DNA of 64,000 nt from contig NZ_JAFMPQ010000015.1 in NCBI RefSeq assembly GCF_020667845.1, positions 40,700 to 104,699 on the forward strand, written 5' to 3'. The notes beneath the pieces are model-generated. The model was not told the origin of the DNA, did no database searches, and worked only from the letters and a program-made list of their open reading frames with translations. Positions 52,400 to 61,093 of the stretch are shown here, in pieces. Made by a program: the position numbers and the translations under genes. The stretch's first letter is position 1. The number at the start of each line of letters is the position of its first letter. This DNA is from Cognatishimia sp. F0-27 (GTDB lineage: Bacteria; Pseudomonadota; Alphaproteobacteria; Rhodobacterales; Rhodobacteraceae).

Positions 52400-55258
52400 T
52401 CAGCGCTCCGCCTCCTGTTCGTCTTTCAGGCCCGGGTCGTAGTCCATCGGGCCTTCGTTCACGGTGGCCCCCGCAAAGCGTGCGATACGGCTGAGGCTGT
52501 AGAGCATCAGCATCACCGCGCCGAGAACCGTGAGGAAAACCCCGAGGTCAAAGAGCATCGCCGTGGCCAGTTCGAATTCCTCGATAGGCGGCAAATGCAC
52601 ATAGGTGTAGGCGCTGGTCAGGAAGGGCGAGCCGGACAGCCAGGAGCCGACGCCGGTAAGCCCGGCGATCACCACGCCAAGGCCGATCATCGTGTGGTAT
52701 TCGATCCGCTTGCGCTCCTGCGTCCAAGCAAAGCCGGATGCCATGTATTGCATCAGCAATGCGATGGCCACGACCAGACCGGCGACAAAGCCGCCCCCCG
52801 GTTCATTATGCCCGCGCAGGAAGATGTAAAGCCCCACCACAAGCGCGATCGGCATCAGCACGCGCGTGACCACCACCATCATCAGTGGATGCCGGTCGCG
52901 CGAGCGGTCCTGTGAAAAGTCGGTATTCTTCAGACGCCGGGCCGCGGGCCCGTCCAGAAGGGCGTGCATCAGGGCATAGATCACAAGGCCGGCGATCCCG
53001 AGGACGATGATCTCTCCGAAGGTGTCATAGCCCCGGAAATCCACGAGGATCACGTTGACGACATTGGTCCCGCCGCCGCCCTCGTAGCTGTTGGCGACAT
53101 GGTAGTCCGAAATCGTTTCGATATCGCGCATCATGAAGGCATAGGCCAGAGCACCGACGCCGCCACCGGCCCCCAGCGCAATGACCGCGTCGCGGAACTT
53201 CAGGCCGGTGGGGCTTTCCCGGGGGGTCAGCTTGGGCATGAAATGCAGTGCGAGAAGCAACAGCATGATCGTCACGGTCTCGACCGAGATCTGCGTCAAC
53301 GCGAGGTCGGGAGCCGAGAGATAGGCAAAACCGGCAGAGATTGACAGGCCGATGATCCCGAGGAGGACCAGCGCCCGGAACCGGTGATGGTGCATGACCA
53401 CGACGGACACCGTGGCCACAACCAGCATGATCCAGCCCACCGCGATAACCGGTTCGACCGGCAACAGACCACGTGTCGGCGCGGACAGGCCGCTGGAGGC
53501 ATAGGCGACCCAGCCAAGACCGACGGAGGCTGCGGTAAAGATGGCGAGGTAGCGGCTGATCGCGCCGTTATGGCCGATCTCGGTGATGCCACGGCTCAGG
53601 GCAACGATGGCGGCCATCAGGCGGTCGAAGATCGCCTTGGCCTCGGGTCGCGGTGCGGCGGCCCAGATCTTGTCGAGCGGGCCATGCAGCGCGAGCAGCA
53701 CAGCGCCGCCAACCACGGCGATCACGGACATCCACAGCGCCGGTGTGACACCGTGCCAGATCTTGAGATGCGGGTGCAGATCGGCTCCGGTCACGGCGCT
53801 GGCGGCCGCGGTGACGATGCCCTCCGCAAGGAAGGGCGCAACGCCGATAACGATGACCAGAACAACCAGCAGCGCGGGCGCGGCCCACATGCCGAACGGG
53901 GGATCGTGCGGTTTGTGCGGGTAGTCGTCGCGCACCGGACCAAGAAACACGTGACTCACGAACCGGAAGGAATAGGCGACAGAGAGCAGCGCCCCGATCG
54001 TGGCCATCACGGGGACGGCATAAGGGCTCGAGAACCAGTCCGTATGCGAGGCCTCTTCGAGCATCATTTCCTTGGACAGGAAGCCGTTGAAGAGCGGAAT
54101 GCCGGCCATCGACAAGGCGGCAACCGTGCCGATCAGGAAGGTGATGGGCATCAGGTGGCGCAACCCGCCCAAGCGTTTGATATCGCGGGTATGGGTTTCG
54201 TGATCCACGATTCCCGCCGTCATGAAGAGCGCGGCCTTGAAGGTCAGGTGGTTGATGATGTGAAACACCGCAGCGACCGCGGCAGCCTGTGTGCCAAAGC
54301 CCAGAAGCATGGTCAGAAGGCCCAGGTGACTGACCGTCGAGAAGGCCAGCAGCGCCTTGAGATCATCCTTGAAGAGCGCGATCAGCGCGCCAAGCACCAT
54401 GGTCACAAGGCCCGTGGTGGCGACGATATAGAACCACGCATCCGTTCCGGAAAGCACCGGCCACATGCGCGCCATGAGGAACACGCCTGCCTTCACCATG
54501 GTGGCCGAGTGCAGGTAGGCAGACACCGGCGTGGGGGCGGCCATCGCATGCGGCAGCCAGAAGTGGAACGGGAACTGCGCCGATTTGGTGAACGCGCCCA
54601 GCAGGATCAGGATCAGCGCCGGCAGATACCACTCCGACGAGCGGATTGCGTCCCCGGCCTGAAGGATGTCCGTGAGGTTGTAGCTTCCCGCGATGTTGCC
54701 GAGGATCAGCATCCCGCCGATCATGGCAAGCCCGCCTGCGCCGGTGACGGCGAGCGCCATGCGCGCGCCCTGTCGTCCTTCGGGCAGGTGTTTCCAATAG
54801 CCGATCAACAGGAAGGAGCTCAGCGAGGTCAGCTCCCAGAAAACAAGCAAAAGCAATATGTTGTCTGAGATGACAATGCCAAGCATCGCACCCTGAAACA
54901 GCAGGAGATAGGTGTAGAACTGGCCCATCGGATCTTCGCCCGACAGGTAGAACCGGGCGTAGAGCGTGATCAGAAGACCCACCCCGAGGATCATCGACGC
55001 AAAGAGAAGCCCAAGCCCGTCAAGAAAGAAGGAGGCAGACAGCCCGAGTTGTGGAAGCCAGTCGACTTCGGCCTGAATCACCTCACCACGCAGCACCGCG
55101 GGGGCGAGAACCATCAGCATCGTCAAGGCAATCACCGTGGGAACGGCTGTAGAGATTGCACAGACCGTGCGCCCCGCGCGGATCATGAGTCCCGGCAGCA
55201 ACGCACCGATGAAGGGCGCAAGTGCGATCAGAAAAAGGAGAGGCCCCCCGTCATCCAT
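52400..55258 (-). CDS. mrpA: Mrp/Pha antiporter fused subunit A/B (NuoL-like)
   Basis: A 952-residue membrane protein. The NuoL-like A part includes FFLDGLGLLFASMILGVGLLITLYARFYLSG, QFPFHFWLPHAMAAPTPVSAYLHSATMVKAG and HLTFKAALFMTAGIVDHETHTRD. From about residue 800 it contains the MrpB domain (RVLMPIALVVGLYIFLRGHNEPGGGFVAGLVVA). The A/B fusion is the group 2 arrangement seen in rhizobial PhaAB. The complex exchanges Na+ or K+ for protons across the inner membrane. It is the first gene of the operon; the 578-bp region upstream should hold the promoter. Confidence 0.93.
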   Translation of the reverse strand: MDDGGPLLFLIALAPFIGALLPGLMIRAGRTVCAISTAVPTVIALTMLMVLAPAVLRGEVIQAEVDWLPQLGLSASFFLDGLGLLFASMILGVGLLITLYARFYLSGEDPMGQFYTYLLLFQGAMLGIVISDNILLLLVFWELTSLSSFLLIGYWKHLPEGRQGARMALAVTGAGGLAMIGGMLILGNIAGSYNLTDILQAGDAIRSSEWYLPALILILLGAFTKSAQFPFHFWLPHAMAAPTPVSAYLHSATMVKAGVFLMARMWPVLSGTDAWFYIVATTGLVTMVLGALIALFKDDLKALLAFSTVSHLGLLTMLLGFGTQAAAVAAVFHIINHLTFKAALFMTAGIVDHETHTRDIKRLGGLRHLMPITFLIGTVAALSMAGIPLFNGFLSKEMMLEEASHTDWFSSPYAVPVMATIGALLSVAYSFRFVSHVFLGPVRDDYPHKPHDPPFGMWAAPALLVVLVIVIGVAPFLAEGIVTAAASAVTGADLHPHLKIWHGVTPALWMSVIAVVGGAVLLALHGPLDKIWAAAPRPEAKAIFDRLMAAIVALSRGITEIGHNGAISRYLAIFTAASVGLGWVAYASSGLSAPTRGLLPVEPVIAVGWIMLVVATVSVVVMHHHRFRALVLLGIIGLSISAGFAYLSAPDLALTQISVETVTIMLLLLALHFMPKLTPRESPTGLKFRDAVIALGAGGGVGALAYAFMMRDIETISDYHVANSYEGGGGTNVVNVILVDFRGYDTFGEIIVLGIAGLVIYALMHALLDGPAARRLKNTDFSQDRSRDRHPLMMVVVTRVLMPIALVVGLYIFLRGHNEPGGGFVAGLVVAIALLMQYMASGFAWTQERKRIEYHTMIGLGVVIAGLTGVGSWLSGSPFLTSAYTYVHLPPIEEFELATAMLFDLGVFLTVLGAVMLMLYSLSRIARFAGATVNEGPMDYDPGLKDEQEAER

Positions 55259-55836
55259 GGTGCGTTCTTCTCTTTGTTGTTTGTTGCGTTCACTCGTATC
55301 GGGCGCTGTAAGGCACTACAACGAAGCACTTTGCCGCGCAATCATATGTCTGGCCAAGGCCGCGCGGCTTCTTGGCTCGCCTGTTGCGTTGGAGACCCGG
55401 ACCGGTGGGACCGTCCCAAGGCCGCAATTGCCGGATTCGGTCGGCAGGTGAACCGCATGCGGCGCAGGCGGGTGGGCCATGCGTGGCGCCCACCGGTCGC
55501 CACGGAGCCATTCCGATGGGGGCTGGCGCCCACGCATCCATGGGCTTTCGGCTGCGGCTTGCACGGTCGGTCGGGCATGTCTAGCGCAGACCCGCGCCGG
55601 ACAGAGCATGCATCAGGGCGTCTTTCTGGTCGGGGCGAGGACAGGGGAACATGCGGGCGGTGTGGAGAGCGCTTCGGCTCCCTCGTCAAGCGTGAATGTC
55701 CCGAATGTCCAGACCTGGGCGTCGCTTCGGGCCAGGGCGCATTCCTCCAAAAATCCTCCAGAAACCTGCCTTCCTGAAGGCTAGACCTTGGATGGGGCGA
55801 ACGCGGCTCGGGACACCGATCAACAAGGAGACAACC
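55259..55836. other. Divergent 578-bp intergenic region
   Basis: It lies between the antiporter operon (minus) and the DUF302 gene (plus). It is AT-richer only just upstream of the antiporter start (55262-55330), where the operon promoter is expected. A repeated GAATGTCC occurs near 55686 and 55697. Open frames here are not supported. Confidence 0.45.
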
Positions 55837-56283
55837 CTGAAAAGCCTGATCACACTAGCCTTTATCGCGACAAGTTGCGTGAGGACCGCCATGGCAGACC
55901 GCATCCGCCTGGCAAACGATGCCACCGTCGCCGCCTCTGTGGACCGCTTGACGCAAGCCGTGGAAGCCGCCGGTGCGCGCGTTTTCACCACTGTTGATTT
56001 CGCCCGCGGGTCTGCCTTTGTGGGGGAGAGCCTGCGCCCCACGACAGTGGTGATATTCGGCAGCCCCAAGATCGGCGCCAAGGCCTTGCAGCACGGACAG
56101 ACCATGGCGCTCAACCTGCCACTGCGGATCCTGTTCTACGAGGATGTCAACGGGCAGACATGGGCCGCCTGTGATGAATCGACGGCGCTTGCTCCGTCGC
56201 ACGGTCTGGCCGCGGACCATCCGGCGGTTCTTGCGATGCGCGGCGCGCTGGAGCGGTTCTGTGTTGCGGGGACGGGAGACTAG
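55837..56283 (+). CDS. Secreted DUF302 protein with probable CTG start
   Basis: 148 residues: a signal peptide (KSLITLAFIATSCVRTAMA, cleavage before DRIRL) and a DUF302 domain (LRPTTVVIFGSPKIGAKALQHGQTMALNLPLRILFYED). There is no ATG, GTG or TTG at the signal-peptide start, but CTG at 55837 lies exactly six bases after AAGGAG (55825-55830). The first ATG (55891) would remove the signal peptide. The open frame further upstream is Arg/Pro-rich and unlikely to be translated. DUF302 function is unknown; some members bind small ligands. Confidence 0.75.
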   Translation: MKSLITLAFIATSCVRTAMADRIRLANDATVAASVDRLTQAVEAAGARVFTTVDFARGSAFVGESLRPTTVVIFGSPKIGAKALQHGQTMALNLPLRILFYEDVNGQTWAACDESTALAPSHGLAADHPAVLAMRGALERFCVAGTGD

Positions 56284-56290
56284 CCCTCGG

Positions 56291-56314
56291 GCCCGGCGTG
56301 GTGGGTTGCCGGGC
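56291..56314. terminator. Possible hairpin between convergent genes
   Basis: GCCCGGC (56291-56297) and GCCGGGC (56308-56314) form a 7-bp stem seven bases after the DUF302 stop. There is no T-run on either strand, so termination is uncertain. Confidence 0.35.
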
Positions 56315-56399
56315 TCCGGGCACGTTTCAAGCCGTTCGGCATGACACCACGCGCGTCACGCCCCCCTGTCTTGCGCCGGCCGGAGGACGGAGAGCGGGC

Positions 56400-57425
56400 T
56401 CAAAGCCCGATCTTCACCGCGCGATCAAGGATGTCGACGCCCTGTTGCTTCCAGAACAGCAGGATGTCGATGAAGATCCAGTTCTCGGCCAGCTTGTCGC
56501 CGTCGCGGCGGTAGATGTCGATCACCCGCAGTTCCGCGGGTTTGTCGGTCGCGGGCATACCCATGAAGCCGCCTGTGGGCCGTGCCGTGAAGTTGGGCCA
56601 GCCGAAAAACCCGCCATAGGCGCCTTCGGCCAGACGCGCGATGTGCTTTGTCTTGGCGCGGTCGGTGAAGCTGGCGCGGAACGGGCCGGAATGCTGTTCG
56701 GCGTAGCGTTCGATCGTGTAGGTCGCGCCGATCCCCGCGGGGCCCCACCAGAGCATGTCGTCATGCCATGTGCGCGCAAGCTCTTCCGTGAGCGGCAGGC
56801 CGAGATTCCATGTGCCGAGGTCGGAGATCATGGCATTGATCAGGGCGAGGGTTTTCTCGCCTTCGGCGGCGGGTTGCGCGTCCATCAGCAGGCCGTCATG
56901 GGTCATCGGGCCCGGCTGCACCAGCGATGCGCCGGTTTGCGGCGGGAAGGGGTTTTGGCCGGCCTGCATCATCAGGTGGGGGATGTCGAAGAACATCGCC
57001 TCTTCGGCCACCTTGTCGCCCACGACGCGCACAAAGCTGCAATAGCGCAGCATGGTGAGTTTGCGCGTCGGGCGGATGCCGAGCCATGGCGCATCGAACA
57101 GACCCATGAGATGGCCCATGGACACGACCCAGATGCTGGCGTTGTCGTCCATGTGGTTGCGCCCGGCAAAAAAGATGTCCTGCCGTCGTTGAATATGGAC
57201 CAGCGCAGTCTTGAGCGGGGCCCAGAACTCGCGCGCGACGTCCGGCGCGGCGCTGATCTCCTCGAAGGGGCAATAGCCGTGCCATGTGAAATCGGGCGTC
57301 GTGAGATAGTCCATGACCGCTTCGATGCCTGCCGGATCGGCGGCGTCGATAGCGGTGTAGTAGCGCGTGGCAACGGCCTTGGCGTCTTGCAGGGCCGGGT
57401 CGAGTGTGGCGGCTTGGTCGTTCAT
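56400..57425 (-). CDS. Double SnoaL/NTF2-like domain protein
   Basis: 341 residues with two NTF2-fold segments: about 15-140 (KAVATRYYTAIDAADPAGIEAVMDYLT, FAGRNHMDDNASIWVVSMGHLMG) and about 205-335 (MLWWGPAGIGATYTIERYAEQHSGPFRASF, AELRVIDIYRRDGDKLAENWIFIDILLFWKQQG). Such proteins are often called ester cyclases or SnoaL-like. The reaction is unknown. ATG 57425 is chosen; upstream in-frame residues are Pro/Ser-rich and overlap the terminator of the ABC operon. It follows the ABC permease genes on the same strand, so may serve the same pathway. Confidence 0.8.
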   Translation of the reverse strand: MNDQAATLDPALQDAKAVATRYYTAIDAADPAGIEAVMDYLTTPDFTWHGYCPFEEISAAPDVAREFWAPLKTALVHIQRRQDIFFAGRNHMDDNASIWVVSMGHLMGLFDAPWLGIRPTRKLTMLRYCSFVRVVGDKVAEEAMFFDIPHLMMQAGQNPFPPQTGASLVQPGPMTHDGLLMDAQPAAEGEKTLALINAMISDLGTWNLGLPLTEELARTWHDDMLWWGPAGIGATYTIERYAEQHSGPFRASFTDRAKTKHIARLAEGAYGGFFGWPNFTARPTGGFMGMPATDKPAELRVIDIYRRDGDKLAENWIFIDILLFWKQQGVDILDRAVKIGL

Positions 57426-57478
57426 GATGGTGCCTGTGAGGGGTGCCGGTGGCGGGCTTGTGAGGGGGCTTTGGGATG

Positions 57479-57506
57479 AAAAAGGCGGCGGGACCATCCC
57501 GCCGCC
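57479..57506 (-). terminator. Intrinsic terminator after the ABC permease operon
   Basis: On the minus strand a perfect 10-bp stem (57506-57497 with 57493-57484, GGCGGCGGGA/TCCCGCCGCC) with a 3-nt loop runs into TTTTT (57483-57479), 30 bp after the permease stop and 54 bp before the SnoaL-like gene. Confidence 0.9.
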
Positions 57507-57535
57507 GTGGTTTGGGGTGCGGTCCGCGCCGGGTG

Positions 57536-58420
57536 TCAGCCCTTGACCGCGCCTGCGGTGAGGCCGGAGACGATCTGGCGCTGGAAGAAGAGCACCAGCA
57601 CGAAAAGCGGCGCGGTGGCCGAGACCACGGAGGCCACGGCGAACATCACGTTGCCTTCCTCGAAGGTGGAGCCGAGGAAGCTCGCCACCTTCGGCACCAT
57701 GGTCTGGTTGTCCTGGCTGAGCAGCATCGCGGTCACGGCGAAGTCGTTATAGGCCAGAAGGAAGCTGAACAGGCCGGTGGTGATCACGCCGGGCCACATC
57801 ACCGGGATGATGACATGGCGGAACGCCTCGAAACGGGTGCAGCCGTCGACCATCGCGCTTTCGTCGAGATCCTTGGGGATGTTGAGGAAGAACGAGTGCA
57901 GCATCCAGAGCGTGAAGGGCTGGTTGATCGCCACAAGCACGATGATCGAGGTCGGCAGATGGCCCCAGAGGTTCCATTCGAAGAACGGCAACAGATAGCC
58001 GGAGACCAGCGTGATATGCGGCATCGCGCGGAACACCAGCGCCACCATCAGCAGCCAGAACGCATAGCGGTAGCCCGAGCGCGCAAGCGCGTAGCCGCCC
58101 AGTGTGCCCAGCGTGAGCGAGATCACCACAACGCAGAACACAACGATCACGGTATTCACCGCGGCGAGCCAGAACTCCTCCTGCACCCAAGCGCCGTAAT
58201 AGGCGCGCCCGGTAAAGGCGGAGCCGGTGGCCTGTTCGGTGAAGGTGCCGGTGAGCGCGTTGGTCCAGTCGGCCTTGGAGAAGAAATCCGCCTGCACCTT
58301 GAAGCTGCCCCAGAGGGTCCACAGGAACGGGAAGGCGGCGAGGATCAGCCAGATCACGACAAGCGTTGTCGAGACGATGACAAGCGTTTGGGAACGCTTT
58401 TGTGCGGTAACGCTGCTCAT
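57536..58420 (-). CDS. ABC sugar permease (MalG class)
   Basis: A 294-residue permease with six helices. It contains the EAA-type loop DESAMVDGCTRFEAFRHVIIPVMWPG and ends FFQRQIVSGLTAGAVKG, the usual MalG-class C terminus. A Thr/Ala-rich periplasmic loop lies between TM1 and TM2. It starts 4 bp after the upstream permease stop. Confidence 0.9.
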   Translation of the reverse strand: MSSVTAQKRSQTLVIVSTTLVVIWLILAAFPFLWTLWGSFKVQADFFSKADWTNALTGTFTEQATGSAFTGRAYYGAWVQEEFWLAAVNTVIVVFCVVVISLTLGTLGGYALARSGYRYAFWLLMVALVFRAMPHITLVSGYLLPFFEWNLWGHLPTSIIVLVAINQPFTLWMLHSFFLNIPKDLDESAMVDGCTRFEAFRHVIIPVMWPGVITTGLFSFLLAYNDFAVTAMLLSQDNQTMVPKVASFLGSTFEEGNVMFAVASVVSATAPLFVLVLFFQRQIVSGLTAGAVKG

Positions 58421-58424
58421 GCTC

Positions 58425-59453
58425 TCAGACCCTCTTGCGGTTGAAGTCGCGCCATGTGCGGATCAGCACAGGCGACAGCAGGATGGCGACCCCGATAATG
58501 GTCAGCATCGACGTGGCGGCCGCGGATCCGAACCGTTGCGTGTCGCCGCGCAGGTCGTTGTAGATGATCCAGCTCAGCGATTGCGCCGAGGCCTCGGCGG
58601 AGAAGCCGACGATCGGTTCGAACACCTTGAAGTTGTCCATCAGCTGGATCAGCGTCACGAATACCGCGAGCGGCGCGAGATGCGGGATCACCACGTAGCG
58701 GATGCGTTCCCAGCGGCTGGCGCCGTCGATCATCGCGGCTTCGAGGGTCTCGCCGGGCACGGTTTGCAGCCCGGCATAGAAGATCACGAAGGCAAAGGGC
58801 GCGGAAGACCAGACGCCGTAGATGATCAGCGTGATCCAGGTGAGCGTGGGCGATGCCTTGAGTGACAGCTCCGGATCGTCGAGGAGCACCTGAAGCGATT
58901 TGCCGATGATCCCTTCGGCGTCGATCATCCAGAACAGGATCAGCGAGCCGATCAGCGGGGTCACGATCATTGGCAAAAGGGAGAAGAAGATGGTCGGCCC
59001 GCGGAAGACACGCGGCAGGCCGTTGACCCCGAGCGCGATGGCAAGTCCAAGCCCCAGCACCAGCGGCGTGCAGACAAAGGTGTAGGTCAGCGTGAAGGCC
59101 AGCGCGCGGTAGAAGGGCAGGTTCATCACCTGACCCCAGAACGCCCCGAGGCTTTCGCTCTCCGCCCAGGCGGTGGCCAGTTCCTGCGTGGCGAGGTGGC
59201 CGCGATTGACATAGGTGCCAAGCCCGTTGAACCGGCCGAGCGGCTGTGCGTCGCGCAGCTCTTGCGTGGCTTCGAGATCAACGGTCGTTTCCGTCTGGCA
59301 GCCAAAGGGGCCACAGTTTTCCGAAGTGATCACGACCTGTTCATGCTCCACATAGAGCGACTGGATCACAACCGAGATGATCGGAAAGAAGATGAACAGG
59401 ATCATCGCCGCCAGTGACGGCAGGATGAACCAGAGGAACGTGCGATGGGGCAT
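58425..59453 (-). CDS. ABC sugar permease (MalF class)
   Basis: A 342-residue permease: TM1 (FLWFILPSLAAMILFIFFPIISVVIQSLY), then a periplasmic insert of about 70 residues with a Cys pair (ENCGPFGCQTE), then the transport core with the EAA loop LEAAMIDGASRWERIRYVVIPHLAP. It pairs with the MalG-class permease downstream. The binding-protein gene lies upstream across a hairpin-containing 129-bp gap. Confidence 0.9.
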   Translation of the reverse strand: MPHRTFLWFILPSLAAMILFIFFPIISVVIQSLYVEHEQVVITSENCGPFGCQTETTVDLEATQELRDAQPLGRFNGLGTYVNRGHLATQELATAWAESESLGAFWGQVMNLPFYRALAFTLTYTFVCTPLVLGLGLAIALGVNGLPRVFRGPTIFFSLLPMIVTPLIGSLILFWMIDAEGIIGKSLQVLLDDPELSLKASPTLTWITLIIYGVWSSAPFAFVIFYAGLQTVPGETLEAAMIDGASRWERIRYVVIPHLAPLAVFVTLIQLMDNFKVFEPIVGFSAEASAQSLSWIIYNDLRGDTQRFGSAAATSMLTIIGVAILLSPVLIRTWRDFNRKRV

Positions 59454-59518
59454 GGCTGGATCCCGTGTCTCGCCCGCAGGGGCCGGAATGGCCGGGCGGC
59501 GCGGTAGGGGCTGGGGAG

Positions 59519-59546
59519 GGACGGGGCGCCGTAGCGCGCCCCGTCC
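59519..59546 (-). promoter_or_regulatory. Strong hairpin between binding-protein and permease genes
   Basis: An 11-bp perfect stem (59519-59529 with 59536-59546, GGACGGGGCGC/GCGCCCCGTCC) around six bases, 37 bp after the binding-protein stop on the minus strand. There is no T-run; an mRNA-stability or attenuation element is likely. Confidence 0.6.
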
Positions 59547-59582
59547 GCTTGTCAGGGTTGGGCCGTGGTCAGGCCCGGACGC

Positions 59583-60821
59583 TTATTGCAGGAAGCCTTG
59601 CTCGCGCGCGGCCTCGGTATAGGCCGCCTCGACATCGGCAAGCGCCTGTTCCGCGCTTTCCTGCCCTTGCAGGAAGGCGGAGAGCTCGTTGCCGAGGGCA
59701 GTGTGCAACAGACCCATATAGGGCAGCATCGGGTAGGGTTTTGCACCGGCCTGCGCCGTTGCAGAGACGCCTTCGGCCTGAGGGCCGGGCTGGTAGGCGG
59801 AGCTCAGCCAGACCGCTTCGCTCTGGTTGGCTTCCACGGTTGCCGGACCGATCCCATGCACCATCGCCTGGAAGGTCGCCGCGGCGTCTTTGTCGGAGAT
59901 GTTCTTGGCGATGGTGAACCCGTCCCACCACAGGGTCGAGGCCGGCAGCGAGCCGCCATCCACGGTGGGCGCCGCGACGAGCTTGGTGTTGTTCACAACT
60001 TCGGGCGTGGAGCCTTCGTCATCGAGCATGCCGCCGCCGCGGGAGCCCCACATGTAGGCCACCGCCAGCTCGCCGGATTCCCAGAGCGCCTGGGTCGCAT
60101 TGCTGTCAAAGGTCAGGAAATCGGGATTGGCGTATGCGTTCAGTGCGGCCAGCATTTCCAGCGTCTTGAGGCCGGTCTCATTGTTGATCGCAACCTCGGC
60201 GGTGCCGGGTTTGAAGAATTCACCGCCGTGACCGAGATACATGTTGATGAATTCCTCGCCGAGGTTCCACCCGGTCTTGGTGTTCATCGCAAAGGGGTGC
60301 TCCATGATGCCGGCCTCTTCGATGGCCGCCAGCACGTCGAGCACCTCCTCGTAGGTGGTCGGGATCTCCTTGCCGACCTGCTCGAGGATGTCGGTGCGCA
60401 CATAGAGGTGCTGGGCGTTGGCCATGAAGGCGATGGCCATCACGTTGCCGCCGACGCTGACCTGGTTCAGCTTGGGCAGATCGGGGGCGTATTCAGCGAT
60501 CAGATCGTCCAGCGGACGGATCAGACCTTCGTTCATGAGCGGAACGATGGATGAGTTCGCCACGACGGCGGAGGTGTATTCCGCCGGATTCGGCGTCAGC
60601 GCGGCGACTTGCAGGTCGCGGTGCTCGGTTGTCTGGTTGAGCACGACCTCGACCCCTTCGCCCGCACAGTCCGCCGCAGCCGCATTGACCGCGCGGAGCG
60701 CGCCGAACTCGTTCGACAGAACGCGGATCGATCCGCTTTCGATCGGGCAGGATGCGATTGCCGTGGTGGCCGCGAGCGCGGCGAAGGCGGTGCTGAGCGC
60801 ACCCAGTCTCAAAGTCATCAT
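59583..60821 (-). CDS. Sugar-type ABC transporter substrate-binding protein
   Basis: A 412-residue periplasmic family 1 binding protein with a signal peptide ending TTAIASC. The mature part has SGSIRVLSNEFGALRAVNAAAADC, NVMAIAFMANAQHLYVRTDIL, FAMNTKTGWNLGEEFINMYLG and LAVAYMWGSRGGG. Three possible starts lie close together (60830, 60821, 60818). 60821 is preferred because the GGGAG at the first ATG is too close. The ligand is unknown. Confidence 0.87.
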   Translation of the reverse strand: MMTLRLGALSTAFAALAATTAIASCPIESGSIRVLSNEFGALRAVNAAAADCAGEGVEVVLNQTTEHRDLQVAALTPNPAEYTSAVVANSSIVPLMNEGLIRPLDDLIAEYAPDLPKLNQVSVGGNVMAIAFMANAQHLYVRTDILEQVGKEIPTTYEEVLDVLAAIEEAGIMEHPFAMNTKTGWNLGEEFINMYLGHGGEFFKPGTAEVAINNETGLKTLEMLAALNAYANPDFLTFDSNATQALWESGELAVAYMWGSRGGGMLDDEGSTPEVVNNTKLVAAPTVDGGSLPASTLWWDGFTIAKNISDKDAAATFQAMVHGIGPATVEANQSEAVWLSSAYQPGPQAEGVSATAQAGAKPYPMLPYMGLLHTALGNELSAFLQGQESAEQALADVEAAYTEAAREQGFLQ

Positions 60822-60937
60822 GGTCCCCATGTCTCCCTGTTGGCCGCGCACCCCGGGGAGGGGCGCGATCTGTTTGTGCCCGGACCCGCACGTGACGCGA
60901 CCCCGGGGACGCAGGCACGCCAGATCGAATCGGCGGA

Positions 60938-60957
60938 GCTTGCATTCGTTTGCAAGC
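60938..60957. promoter_or_regulatory. LacI-type operator in the divergent region, site 1
   Basis: GCTTGCA-TTCGTT-TGCAAGC is a 7-bp inverted repeat with a near-central CpG. Its core TTGCATTCGTTTGCAA recurs at 61063-61078 on the other strand. It lies 117 bp upstream of the binding-protein start. Confidence 0.65.
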
Positions 60958-61062
60958 ATGCGCGAGGTCATAGCGTCATTTCAAGAAATTCTTGGCCTGT
61001 GACCAAAATTCATGCTGCATGCAAATATGCCTTGCTGGAACGTGAGAATCGCCTCTACACTT

Positions 61063-61078
61063 ATGCAAACGTATGCAA
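61063..61078. promoter_or_regulatory. LacI-type operator, site 2
   Basis: ATGCAAACGTATGCAA (reverse strand TTGCATACGTTTGCAT) matches site 1 in 14 of 16 positions. It lies 15 bp before the ATPase start, immediately downstream of a possible promoter (TTGCTG 61032, TACACT 61056). Confidence 0.65.
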
Positions 61079-61093
61079 TGGAAAGGGCGTGTC

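Noticed and set aside
52400..55258. Fused MrpA/MrpB as a novel fusion
   Set aside because: The A/B fusion is the known arrangement in group 2 Mrp (PhaAB) operons, so it is not unusual.
55696..55836. DUF302 protein starting at an upstream codon with 47 extra residues
   Set aside because: The extension is highly basic and would bury the signal peptide in the interior of the protein.
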